From the NCBI GenBank assembly GCA_964458335.1, contig CAYWIJ010000007.1:1-54980 (forward strand): a stretch of DNA of 54,980 bases, given 5' to 3'. Every line of letters begins with the position of its first letter. Within the stretch, counting starts at the first letter, position 1. The position numbers and the translations under genes were made by a program. The notes under the pieces were generated by a model. The model was not told where the DNA came from and did no database searches. It was given only the letters and a program-made list of their open reading frames with translations. Shown here in pieces: positions 38,510 to 48,719 of this stretch. This DNA is from Aalborg-AAW-1 sp964458335 (GTDB taxonomy: Bacteria; Patescibacteriota; Gracilibacteria; Absconditabacterales; Absconditicoccaceae).

Positions 38510-40627
38510 ATGGCAAAAGACGAAATCCCACTAAAAAATGTGAGAAACGTAGGTATTATTGCGCATATTGATGCTGGTAAAACTACTACTACAGAACGTA
38601 TTCTTTACTATACAGGTAAAAATCATAAAATAGGAGAAGTACATGAAGGTGCTGCAACTATGGACTGGATGGAGCAAGAGCAAGAGAGAGGTATTACAAT
38701 CACCTCTGCTGCAACAACTTGTTTCTGGAAAGATCATCGTATCAACATTATCGATACTCCAGGTCACGTAGACTTCACCATTGAAGTAGAAAGATCGATG
38801 AGAGTTCTTGATGGAGCTGTTACTGTTTTCTCTTCTTCTGATGGAGTACAACCTCAGACAGAAACCGTATGGAGACAAGGAGATAAATATCATGTGCCTC
38901 GTATGTGTTTTGTGAACAAAATCGATAAAATCGGTGCTAATTTTGCTATGTGTATCGAAAGTATCAAATCTAGACTTTCTGATAAAGCTATCGCAATTCA
39001 ATTTCCCTACGGGGAATCTGATGAATTCAAAGGTATTGTAAATCTTCCAAATATGAAGTATTATACCTTCGAAGGAGCAAACGGAGAACAACAAGTAGAA
39101 CATGATATCCCAGCTGATGTACTTGATAAAGCAAAAGAGATGAGAGAAGCTCTTGTCGACGCTGTTTCTGTATTTGATGATGATCTTGCTATGAAATATC
39201 TCGAAGGAGAAGAAATATCTGAAGCAGAAATCAAAGCTGCGCTAAGAAAAGCAGTCTGTGCAAATTCACTCTATCCAGTATTGGTAGGTTCTTCATTAAA
39301 AAATGCAGGAGTACAACTCATGATTGATGCAGCTTGTGATTATCTTCCATCTCCTATCGACGTAGGAGCAGTAAAAGGTATCAATCCTGACAACGAAGAT
39401 GAAGTTCTGACAAGAGAACCAGACGCTAAGGCTCCAGCTTCAGCTCTTGCTTTCAAAATCATGGCCGATCCATTTGTAGGTACCCTTACCTTCGTAAGAG
39501 TCTATTCTGGTACTATCAAGTCAGGAGATGCAATCTTCAATGCCTCAACCGGTAAAAAAGAGAGAGTAGGACGTCTTCTTCTGATGCATGCAAACAAGAA
39601 AGAAGAAATTGATGAAATCTCAGCAGGACATATCTGTGCCTTCCTTGGACTGAAAGAAACAAAAACTGGTAACACTCTTTGTGATCCAAATAATCCTATC
39701 GTTCTTGAAAAGATTGATTATCCAGATCCAGTTATCCAACTTTCTGTAGAGCCTAAGACAAAGAATGACCAAGAAAAGATGGGTATTGGATTGAACAAAC
39801 TTGCTTCTGAAGATCCATCGTTCAAATACTATACTGATCCTGAGACAAATCAAACGATCATTGCAGGTATGGGAGAACTTCATCTTGAAATTCTTGTCGA
39901 TAGATTGAAGAGAGAACATAAAGTAGAAGTAAATACAGGACAACCTCAAGTAGCCTATAGAGAAGCTATCACATCTACCGCTCAAGGAGTTGGAGTATTC
40001 AAAAGACAATCTGGAGGACGTGGACAATACGGACACGTTGAGATGAGAATTGAACCTATCACTCCTACTGAAGAAAATGGAGGATATATCTTCAAAGATG
40101 AAATTACTGGAGGTATCATCCCAAGAGAATTTATCCCAGCTATCGATAAAGGATCAAAAGAAGTGATGGCTCAAGGAATTCTCGCTGGATATCCTATCAT
40201 CAACGTACAAGTGGCTCCATACCATGGATCATACCACGATGTGGATTCGTCTGAAGTTGCCTTCAAAGTAGCTACGTATAGAGCATTCAAAGATGCATTT
40301 ATGAAAGCTAATCCTATCCTTCTAGAACCTATCATGGATGTAGAAGTCGTATCTCCAGAACAATATGTCGGAGATGTGATGGGAGATATTTCTTCAAGAA
40401 GAGGAATGATCCAAGGACAAGAGAATAGAGGACAGTTGACAGTAGTTAACGCTAAAATTCCATTGTCTGAGATGTTCGGATACTCTACAGATTTGAGATC
40501 AGCTACTCAAGGAAGAGCATCATACTCTATGCACTTCGCGAGTTATGAACAAGTACCAAAAAATGTTGCTGATAAAATTATCACTGACAGAGCTGGTAAA
40601 GTGAAAGGAATGGGAGACGAAGAATAG
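38510..40627 (+). CDS. fusA: Elongation factor G
   Basis: GTPase driving ribosomal translocation. 705 residues, normal. G1 GIIAHIDAGKTTTTERILYY, switch II DTPGHVDFTIEVERSMRVLD, NKIDKIGANF; domain II ADPFVGTLTFVRVYSG; domain IV GRGQYGHVEMRIEP and GGIIPREFIPAIDKGSKEVM; domain V SEMFGYSTDLRSATQGRASY. It is the only very long gene in the window fully open in the standard code: none of its many glycines is TGA, all are GGN. That fits avoidance of a reassigned codon in a very highly expressed gene. Start MAKDEIPLKN. Confidence 0.98.
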   Translation: MAKDEIPLKNVRNVGIIAHIDAGKTTTTERILYYTGKNHKIGEVHEGAATMDWMEQEQERGITITSAATTCFWKDHRINIIDTPGHVDFTIEVERSMRVLDGAVTVFSSSDGVQPQTETVWRQGDKYHVPRMCFVNKIDKIGANFAMCIESIKSRLSDKAIAIQFPYGESDEFKGIVNLPNMKYYTFEGANGEQQVEHDIPADVLDKAKEMREALVDAVSVFDDDLAMKYLEGEEISEAEIKAALRKAVCANSLYPVLVGSSLKNAGVQLMIDAACDYLPSPIDVGAVKGINPDNEDEVLTREPDAKAPASALAFKIMADPFVGTLTFVRVYSGTIKSGDAIFNASTGKKERVGRLLLMHANKKEEIDEISAGHICAFLGLKETKTGNTLCDPNNPIVLEKIDYPDPVIQLSVEPKTKNDQEKMGIGLNKLASEDPSFKYYTDPETNQTIIAGMGELHLEILVDRLKREHKVEVNTGQPQVAYREAITSTAQGVGVFKRQSGGRGQYGHVEMRIEPITPTEENGGYIFKDEITGGIIPREFIPAIDKGSKEVMAQGILAGYPIINVQVAPYHGSYHDVDSSEVAFKVATYRAFKDAFMKANPILLEPIMDVEVVSPEQYVGDVMGDISSRRGMIQGQENRGQLTVVNAKIPLSEMFGYSTDLRSATQGRASYSMHFASYEQVPKNVADKIITDRAGKVKGMGDEE

Positions 40628-40654
40628 TCTTCTCTCTTTCTATAATATATATCT

Positions 40655-40691
40655 TAAAAAAACTCCTTACCTGACACGGTGGGAGTTTTTT
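40655..40691. terminator. Bidirectional terminator after fusA
   Basis: AAAAAACTCCTTACC - TGACAC - GGTGGGAGTTTTTT. The reverse complement is nearly identical to the terminator at 7968-8010, including the GTGTCAGGTAAGGAG side. Serves fusA and the convergent large gene. Confidence 0.85.
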
Positions 40692-40704
40692 AATTGATAA
40701 ATAT

Positions 40705-42963
40705 TTATTTCTCTTGAATCACTTGCTGTACTCCATCTTTATACCATTCTTCACATTCTATATTTATCACAGTATCTTCATCGCCATTTAATTGAAGCCT
40801 CATATCATGAGCTAGTTGTGTAGTATAATTATCAAAATAATCATCTAATGGTCCGTCTACATTACCATTATAATACATTTTATATCTACTGAGTTTCTTA
40901 TCATTTCCTATAGTAATCAAACATCTTCATAATAGAGTACCATGTTCATCTCTTAAATAATATACTCATTTATTTACATCTATCGTATTGCTAATAGCAG
41001 AATAATAATTTCATACCGTCGAATAAAAACTCAAACAACTTCAATCAACCCGATTTCACATCATCAATGATTTGAGAGGATTTAATTCTCTTTCTATAAT
41101 GACCTTATTTACCTTCTTTGATTTATATGTTTGAAATAGTCATTGTATCTCATCTATTTGGAGTTTAAGATCAGCAAACAGACTTTCATTCTTTTCTTTT
41201 AAGCCACTAGACTCTTTCTTTATAATAGTATTATAATATTCAACTAGTGATCAAGGTGATGAAAACTCTATAATAAAATCATATCATAATTCATTAAACT
41301 CATTAATCTTGTTCTTTGCTATTTCCATATGATTATGAAGACGAATTTTTATATTTTCTTTTCAATCATCCTCTCAATGTTTATCATCAACGATAAATTC
41401 TTGTCTATTGTTTGATAGTCGTATTTTTTGTTGTTCATCATTAAGATTGTTTTCTAACCAGTTTTTATTCTTAGGAGTATCATATTGATTCATATCCTCT
41501 ATAACATCAAACTTTCAAAGAAGATAATTCATCAATAATTTATTAATTTGATGTTTATTATATTCTGGATTCCACGACATCTTACATACCTCTAAGAAAT
41601 CATTATTTTCATATTTTTTAGCATCAATAGAATTAAAATCAATATTAGAGGATTCTGCATATGTTAGATTGCTTTGTATATGATAGAGTAGTGCAGTTTT
41701 GAGTTTATGATGATAAACTCTATCAATATATACTATAAGATTTTCCATCAATAATTTTTCCAATCATTGTTCATTATTATATTGTAATAATTTATCAAAA
41801 GTACTACAATTCTTTTGTATATTTTTTTGATCTACTCCATTGAGTTGTAATATTTTTATAAAATTTTCCCTTAGTTTATCTTGCTGTATCACTCACTCCT
41901 TATATCTAAAATCATCTAATGTCTTAAACTGATCTAATGAAATATCAAGATCAAAATATTGTATAGTAGATAACATTTCGACCATTTTGATAAGATGTTT
42001 AGGTTTATATTGGAGGTAATATTCAAATAATTGCCTGCTATTCTTTGAAGTCGTATCAAAATTACTTTCAAATAATATCCTTATATTATCTTTTGACGGG
42101 AATATTATTTTTTCCAAATAATTTTGAATTTGTTCTTGATGATTCATACTATCAAATAATTTTCTAATAAGAGTTAGATTTTTCTGTTTTCATAATTGAA
42201 GAAAAGAAATAATATATCTCTTTAAAGATAATTCTTTAAATTTTTGTGCTGTTTTTATTTCATAAAGATTAAATATATAATCTATACTTGTTTTATCTCA
42301 ATAACTCATTATATCAACAGCTTCTGTTTTACTACATAATTCTTTAAACTCTTCTATCGTTTTACATAAGTTAATAATTCTTTTAACATTAGCATCATCT
42401 GCATATAGCATCATATTTACAAACTCACTATTTTTACATAAGTGTTGAAAATCTTCTATATTTTTACACAATAAAACAATATATTCCAAACTTATTGAGT
42501 TTCAATTATATAATACATGTAAAATATTATCTTCAGTACATAATCATATAAACTCTTCTATCGTTTTACATAATCATACTAAATAACGTATATTAAGTTC
42601 TTGTCAACGCTCACCTTCTTCATCACCACATAATATATCCCTAATATCATTACTTTTACACAGTATCTCAAATTCTTCTGTATTTCTACATAATCAAACA
42701 AAAGATTTTAATAATTCATAGGAAATATCAATAGCATGTTTTTTACATAAATCAATATATCATTGCATATCATAAAGAGTATTTTTTATTTCTTTAAAAT
42801 GATCTGAAGAGATTTTATAATCTACTATACCATCTTTTTTATCTTTATCAAAAAGAGAAGATATTTCATCTCTTATATAATCTTTATGATGAGAAGATGC
42901 TAATTTTTTCACCGCATCTCTAGGAATATTCTGTAATGTTCATAATGATAACTTTCACATCAT
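40705..42963 (-). CDS. Large Leu/Cys-rich repeat protein
   Basis: 752 residues as one frame under code 25. N-terminal half holds at least four spaced units of the form (I/V)xLCKxIEEFxxLC: LLKSFVGLCRNTEEFEILCK, IRYLVGLCKTIEEFIGLC, LEYIVLLCKNIEDFQHLC, VKRIINLCKTIEEFKELC, at about 30-45 residue intervals, suggesting an alpha solenoid. The middle is helical without clear repeats. The C-terminal about 150 residues look like a folded domain: GNRVDGSCLSFYSTVGNYYS, VNKGVYYLRDEHGTLLGRCL. No signal peptide or span; cytosolic scaffold or toxin-like protein are both possible. Family not recognised. Start ATG 42961 (Met-Met-Gly with TGA). Confidence 0.75.
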
Positions 42964-42986
42964 TTACCAGTCAAGTATAAATACTT

Positions 42987-43325
42987 CTATTTTCTGACTT
43001 CCATCTCCCTAATAAGCATTCTCTCTTTGCTGGCACTAGCAAATTCTACACAAGAGAGGAGAAACAGAGCTTGAATCGTTGCTTGCGCTTGAGGAGCGAG
43101 CGTCTCATCATCCAACATCGTCAGATATTCTGTTTGTAAATTATCGATATATGCTATGAAATCTTCTTGATTTGAGATCAAATGTTCTAGTCTATAGCTA
43201 TGAAGATTAACAACAAATTCTTGACAATCGGCTACCAAAAAATCTGACCAATCACGGTGATCGTAGTCCAAGAGAGTAGTAATCTGTGTTACAAGAAGTT
43301 CTTTATCGTCGGTATGGTGAGACAT
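42987..43325 (-). CDS. Hypothetical small helical protein
   Basis: 112 residues: MSHHTDDKELLVTQITTLLD, DWSDFLVADCQEFVVNLHSY, APQAQATIQALFLLSCVEFA. All-helical, acidic, contains no glycine at all. Not recognised. 23 bases upstream of the large repeat protein on the same strand, so probably its operon partner. Confidence 0.65.
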   Translation of the reverse strand: MSHHTDDKELLVTQITTLLDYDHRDWSDFLVADCQEFVVNLHSYRLEHLISNQEDFIAYIDNLQTEYLTMLDDETLAPQAQATIQALFLLSCVEFASASKERMLIREMEVRK

Positions 43326-43368
43326 GAGGAAAGATGATATAAGACAAAGGAGACTTTGTAAAATAGGG

Positions 43369-43469
43369 TGTCATTGCGAGCGTAATGCAATGAAGCAAAG
43401 CAATCCATAGTTGGATCGCCACACTCCGATATAATTTTATATATACTATAATCGGAGTTTGCGATGACA
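43369..43469. repeat. Dispersed palindromic element with internal hairpin
   Basis: Starts TGTCATTGCGAGCGTAATGC, includes GAAGCAAAGCAATCCA and TTGGATCGCCACACTCCG, ends GTTTGCGATGACA. Inside it ACTCCGAT ... ATCGGAGT adds a further strong stem. Sits between ftsE stop and the next minus gene. Confidence 0.8.
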
Positions 43470-43485
43470 ATTCATAATTTCTTTA

Positions 43486-44169
43486 CTATCCAAGATGATA
43501 TTCTGAAATCTTTGTTTTTTGTTTAATATAATCTCTGAGTGACTCATCATGCGTAATAAACATAATCGTATGTCCCATATCATTAAGCTGAATGAGAATA
43601 TCAGCAATTTTACGACTTTGTTCTGGATCAAGATTTCCTGTCGGTTCATCTGCAATCACAAACTCAGGTTTATGAACAATCGCTCTAGCAATCGCAACTA
43701 ATTGTTGTTCTCCACCGCTGAGTTTATCAGCTCTCATGTCAGCATATGCAGTCAGATCTACTACTTTCAAAACTTGATCAATCGTTTGATTTTTCAACGT
43801 CAACGGCATACCAATCAATCCTAGAGGTAAAGCAACGTTTTCTCTGACTGTTTTTCGAGGTATGAGTTTATAATCTTGGAAGATAATTCCAATTTTACGT
43901 CTGAGTGCCTGTATTTCGTTAGCAGAAAATCTCGACATATCTTCTTGTCTATGGAAGAGCATTTTCTTCGCTACTGGATATTGACCTGTAAGAAGCTTAC
44001 TCAATGAAGTTTTACCTGCTCCAGATTTTCCAGTAATGACACAAAAATCATGCTTGTACAATCCGAAATTAAATTTAAAGAATACCATAGAAGGAGAGCC
44101 TGGATATCCCCATGTAAGATCTTTAGCATGAAGAAGAAGGTCATGAGGTTGACGAGGTGATGATTGCAT
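43486..44169 (-). CDS. ftsE: Cell division ATP-binding protein FtsE
   Basis: ABC ATPase partner of FtsX. 227 residues, normal. Walker A ITGKSGAGKTSLSKLL near 45-60, Q-loop IIFQDYKLIPRKTV, signature KLSGGEQQLVAIARAI, Walker B FVIADEPTGNLDPEQ, H-loop MFITHDESLRDY. N-terminal MQSSPRQPHDLLLHAKDLTW. No TGA glycines in the whole gene. It is separated from ftsX (29446-30411) by about 13 kb and several operons, whereas ftsEX is usually one operon. Confidence 0.92.
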   Translation of the reverse strand: MQSSPRQPHDLLLHAKDLTWGYPGSPSMVFFKFNFGLYKHDFCVITGKSGAGKTSLSKLLTGQYPVAKKMLFHRQEDMSRFSANEIQALRRKIGIIFQDYKLIPRKTVRENVALPLGLIGMPLTLKNQTIDQVLKVVDLTAYADMRADKLSGGEQQLVAIARAIVHKPEFVIADEPTGNLDPEQSRKIADILIQLNDMGHTIMFITHDESLRDYIKQKTKISEYHLG

Positions 44170-44180
44170 TAGTAATAGTT

Positions 44181-44212
44181 ATAAGGTTGTAAAGTTTGTA
44201 AGGTTCATAAAG
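44181..44212. repeat. Degenerate copy of the upstream AGGTTTGTAA repeat
   Basis: ATAAGGTTGTAAAGTTTGTA followed by AGGTTCATAAAG, directly upstream of ftsE, related to the 17-bp tandem repeat before elp3 (2444-2480). Confidence 0.55.
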
Positions 44213-44302
44213 TCAATTTCTAATTGATAATTTTTTGCCACTCTTATTCTATCCTTTTTTTTCTATTATTCAAAAAAAACTTATTTTTCGCTTCACTTAT
44301 AT

Positions 44303-44330
44303 TTGACAATTTGAGTTTCACTTGTAATTT
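44303..44330 (+). promoter_or_regulatory. Probable pheS promoter
   Basis: TTGACA at 44303-44308 with TAATTT at 44325-44330 (16-bp spacer), 73 bases before the pheS ATG. The -10 is weak; an overlapping TATAGT further on is an alternative. Confidence 0.45.
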
Positions 44331-44402
44331 ATAGTAATATACATATATTTTGTGAGACATTCTTATATACTCTTACACTTTATAAACTTTCTTATTCACC
44401 AC

Positions 44403-45434
44403 ATGAATATCTCTGAATTGATCAATAATATCAATAATGCTACTGATTTAAAATCATTGGAACAAGCTTTTGAGACTGCATTAGGAAAAAAAGGACGACT
44501 TCCAGCACAATTTGCAACATTTAAAGATCTCTCACCAGAAGACAAAAAGAAAGTAGGAGGAGAATTGGCAGAGGCAAAACAACAACTTTCTGACGCATAT
44601 GAAGCAAAACTCGACGTATTAAAGACAGCATATATCAACGAACAACTCGAACACGATATCATTGATATTACCACACCTTATATTCATCATCACAAATGAT
44701 CATATTCACTCCTTACTTACACTCGTAGAAAAATCGAAGAAATCTGTCAGAATATGGGATTTCGTATCGAATATGGTCACGATATGGTCACGAAGTTTGA
44801 AAATTTTATCTCTCTGAATATTCCTCTCAGCCATCCAGCAACAGAAATGCATGATACGTTCTTCTTAGAAGATAAAGATGAAACATGAGAAAACTATGTA
44901 TTGAGGACACATACTACTGCTATGGATAATGATATGATAAAGGAATTCTGAGTTCCTTGTAAAATCATCATCCCATCCAAAGTTTACAGATATGAAGCAA
45001 CCGATGCTTCTCATGATACCACTTTCTATCAGTTAGAATGAACTGTTATTGATAAAAATATGTCAATTGCTCATTTCAAAGATTTTATTCAAAGATTACT
45101 AAGTGCTATCTTAGAAACAGAGATTACGGTCAGGATGAGACCTGGATATTTTCCTTTTGTAGAGCCAGGATTTGAAATTGATGCTTCTTGTCCTATCTGT
45201 CATGGAAATGGATGTTCATTATGTAAGAAAACGGGATGGATTGAAATCATGGGAGCAGGAATGCTTCATCCAAGAGTACTTGAACAAGCAGATATAGACT
45301 CTAAAGAATATAGTGGATTTGCATTTGGTATGGGTATCAATAGATTAGTTGCAGTAAAATATCGTATCAAAGATATAAGATTATTTACTAATGGAGACTT
45401 AAGATTTAGTAGATCATTTGATCAGCCTTTGTAA
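44403..45434 (+). CDS. pheS: Phenylalanyl-tRNA synthetase alpha subunit
   Basis: Charges tRNA-Phe with PheT. 343 residues, normal. N-terminal coiled-coil (ISELINNINNATDLKSLEQA); HPATEMHDTFFLEDK (motif 1 region); motif 2 PSKVYRYEATDASHDTTFYQ; RMRPGYFPFVEPGFEID; a Cys4 knuckle SCPICHGNGCSLCKKTGW; motif 3 FAFGMGINRLVAVKY. TGA glycines at KGSYSL, DETGENY, EFGVPC and LEGTVID. pheT is not adjacent, unlike the common pheST operon. Start MNISEL at 44403; an upstream in-frame start would add a hydrophobic stretch and is unlikely. Confidence 0.97.
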
Positions 45435-45636
45435 GAGTAGAAAAAGTAAAAGAGATAAAAAGAATAACAAATAATATAAAAAAGAAACTAGGAACCAAGA
45501 ACTAGGAACGTAATTCAATATCAATCCCAACAACTAATACCTACAAACCAACAACTAATCTTTCCTTGATTTCAAAACATACAATCACTATACTATCACA
45601 ATAGCTTATTTTAATTATCTTAGTATTTACTCTGAT

Positions 45637-45864
45637 ATGACTACATTACTCAATATATTACTTATTGTATCAGGTATCGTGTTTGCGACAGCCGTTATGT
45701 TAATGTCGCCGAAATGATGACTAGGATTTAGTTTAGGAGGAATAAATTCCACTAATGAATATGGTTCTAAAAAATCTTTAGAACACTATATTACAAGAGT
45801 AGCATATATTTCTGGACTAGTCTTTGTTGTTGTTTGTGTTTTATATCCATATCTACATGGCTAA
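45637..45864 (+). CDS. secG: Preprotein translocase subunit SecG
   Basis: 75 residues, family size. Span one TTLLNILLIVSGIVFATAV, the cytosolic loop MLMSPKGGLGFSLGGINS typical of SecG (with TGA-TGA for the GG), span two YISGLVFVVVCVLYPYL. Enhances SecYEG export. Overlaps the next gene by eight bases, so the two are co-translated; the next gene is itself a Sec client. Confidence 0.88.
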
Positions 45865-47917
45865 TCTTCCCAGGTTACTCCATTGGAATAAGATTTTTTT
45901 CATTCTCCTTAGTTGTAGTATAATTGCTCGATGAGTACTCACTGCAGTAGTATGATATCAATATATCAATTTTTCTTCTACAAAAGAAATTAATAAATGA
46001 GGTACATTTGTAGAAGCCATTACTGATCCTATTTCTTATCTTCCTTATCGAGGAGATCACGAAAAAAACCAATTTTATCAGACACTCTTATTTCCAGGCT
46101 GTGAATGATGACTTTCGGGAACACTTTGTAATATACAGACTAAGGACAACAAAGTATATCGTGTTACTATCAATCCTGACTTAGAATGGTCAGATGGTAC
46201 TCCTTTTACTATTGATGATGTTATCTTCAGTTATCAAGATATTATTGTGAGTAATTTTTGGGATCAGCCATATCTCAGTAAATATCAAGATATTGTTATA
46301 TCAACAACAGAAGATGAACCAGATGTATTGATAGTAACATTTCCAAGTGCATCAGAATATAATAGAAGCTTCTTTCAATTTCCTATTATTCCTCTTCATA
46401 TTATACAAGATTATACTCTCAAAGATTATGTTACCAATTTTGCACTCAATCCTGTAACTCTCTGATGTGCAAAATTACAAAATAGCAAAGATGAAGATAG
46501 TATTATATTTAATCTCACTACTTGTTCAGATACTAATATCAATTATTATCAGATTAAATCATTTTCATCACTTGAAGATCTCCAAAAAAGTGTAGTAAAA
46601 AATAATTCTATGGTAGGATTTTATTATGGAAATATTGAATCTGACCAATATCGTCTCTTGGAGATACAGGATAACAATTATATGAGTCTCTTTTTTAATA
46701 CAAAATCTACTAAACTTACTCCAAGAATTCAAAGATCTATCGGTGGGTTTATCAATTATCATCTTTGGCAAAAAGAACACACTGGATATCTTGGTCAATA
46801 CGATGGTCTTTTCAATCAATATGTCACTACAGGAGGCAATCTAGTCAATTATATAGAAGAAAAAAATCCATATCTGACGTATGACAAGTCCTTACTTGAA
46901 CAAGGAGGTGTAAAAGTATTGCCAAATATCTTTACCATTGATTGGGCAAAAAGAAAATATGCTTTTTATCTCGATCAGACTTCTGAACAAGAATATAGTT
47001 TTACTATTGAGACTACCGATCCAGTTACCAATATTAAGGGAACTTCTAATAAATCTGCTCGTGGATTAGTCATCAAATCAGAAAACAACAACAAAAAGCA
47101 TACCATTACCTTTACCATTTGAGCAGATCAACAAGTACAAGAAGGTTTGAATACGTTTACTATTAATGGTACAATATTAGGAAAATCTCAACAAGTAGCA
47201 AGTATTGATCTTTATTTTCTATGAAGAACTTCAACTCAAACAGGAGATAATAACATTAATAAAATAAAAATTATTACTCTTGATAACAAAATTTCAAATT
47301 ATATTAGAGTGCAACTGCAAAATGTCTTTGAAGATAATAATGTACAACATCTTTTTGAATTTGTTGTCTATAATAACCCAGAAAATTTTCTAGAAGCCAT
47401 TAAGATAAAAGATTATGATATGGTACTCACCAGTATGCAAATTAGAGGACTAGACGATATCTATCGTATTCTATCTTCCAGCAATCTTGAGATTAATCCA
47501 TCTGGATACAATAATCCAGTACTTAATCAATTTTTGCTCGACAATAATAGAAATCAGGCTCGTAATATTATAGCTTCAGATATGCCATTCTTTATAGTAG
47601 GTCAATTGATGAAACCATATTGGCTTCGTAATGATATCGCTTTCGATTATGATGGAGTATATACAGAATCAACATTAAGAAATATTATTTTACAACATAT
47701 CAGTTTAGTGTCTCGTTCATCTTTACAAGCCCGCAAACTCTTCAATAGAGAAAATTTCTTCAATTTCTTATCTACACAAAAAATAATAAATACTGACATC
47801 GTTTCTATCTCATCTGAAAATAGTAGTGAATCTGAAATTGTCGAGGAAGAAACATCATCATGAGATACTCAAGTTCAGGACATTCTATTAGAACCAACTG
47901 AGGGAGCACAAGAATAA
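45857..47917 (+). CDS. Family 5 extracellular solute-binding protein, membrane anchored
   Basis: 686 residues, long for OppA/DppA-like proteins (about 530). N-terminal span IFFILLSCSIIARGVLTAVVG without a lipobox, so likely anchored by the uncleaved span. SBP_bac_5 signs: NKGGTFVEAITDPISYLPY, QFYQTLLFPGCEGG, YRVTINPDLEWSDGTPFTID then DVIFSYQDI, and late AIKIKDYDMVLTSMQIRGL. An insert at about 370-470 looks like an extra beta domain (YSFTIETTDPVTNIKGTSN, VQEGLNTFTINGT). Acidic tail SSENSSESEIVEEETSSG. No oligopeptide permease genes are near. TGA used at many glycines. Confidence 0.88.
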
Positions 47918-47947
47918 CTTTTAGATAATAGCATTACTTTCATCATT

Positions 47948-48601
47948 ATGTGATTCTTAGAACATCTTTTCACTCTGGATACACTTTTCTTGGTTATTAT
48001 TTTCGTAATTAGTATCTCATTACACGAATATGCTCATGCTTGGATGGCAAATAGACTTTGAGATCCTACACCTCGCAATCAAGGAAGACTCACCCCAAAT
48101 CCACTAGCACATATTGATCCAGTAGGTTTTATTCTTATCTTCTTACTATGATTTGGTTGGGGTAGAGCAGTACAATACAACCCTCACTATCTCAAAAATC
48201 CTCTCTGGGATGAGCTTAAAATAGCTCTTGCCTGACCAGCAATGAACATCTTACTTAGTATTGGAGCTATTCTTATCTTGATAATATATCAACTTATTGT
48301 AGGAGCAGGACAAGATATTGTGATAGCATTTTGGATGCAATTCGCATTTCTCAATATTGCACTTGCTGTTTTCAATATGATCCCTATGCCGCCACTCGAT
48401 GGATATAGAGTTATCAAAGTCTTTGCACCTCGTCTTATGACCAAAGTAGAACAATATGGACAGTATCTTATTCTTATCTTTGTATTTATCTTCGTACGAT
48501 GACCAGGATCAGGATTATTACGTGAATATATCGTCGGTGTCTCTCAATTCATCTTTACTATTCTCTTCACCATCATTTCCTATCCATTGAGTTTACTATA
48601 A
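47948..48601 (+). CDS. Site-2 protease family (M50) zinc metalloprotease
   Basis: 217 residues, the compact membrane form. Zinc motif H26-E27-YA-H30 in ISISLHEYAHAWMANRLGDP; conserved NPLAHIDPVGFILIFLLGFG; C-terminal NMIPMPPLDGYRVIK with the third ligand Asp. Four to six spans. Cuts membrane-bound regulators inside the bilayer in other bacteria; substrate unknown here, though an anti-sigma-like protein is encoded at 3032-3937. Start codon is followed at once by TGA (Met-Gly), and LAGPAMNI and LLGFGW also use TGA. Confidence 0.93.
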
Positions 48602-48616
48602 AATATAGTTCCAAAA

Positions 48617-48712
48617 AATATGTCACCCTGCATTAACTCGAGGAACGAGAGGAGTTATACGAAGGGTCCAGTTCATCATATACTGGATTCCTCGACAAGA
48701 TCGGAATAACGA
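48617..48712. repeat. Dispersed repeat of the CTCGACAAG type
   Basis: Left part CACCCTGCATTAACTCGAGG with GAACGAGAGGAGTTATACGA, right part TGGATTCCTCGACAAGATCG then GAATAACG. The right part matches the repeat lodged in radA (5875-5911). Lies between the M50 gene and truB. Confidence 0.65.
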
Positions 48713-48719
48713 AAAAAAA

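Noticed and set aside
38531..39103. 190-residue open frame antisense to fusA
   Set aside because: It mirrors the codon pattern of a confident EF-G gene and shows no family features.
40705..42489. Several short separate genes on the minus strand at 40.7-42.5 kb
   Set aside because: All pieces share one phase and are joined by TGA; they form one 752-residue protein.
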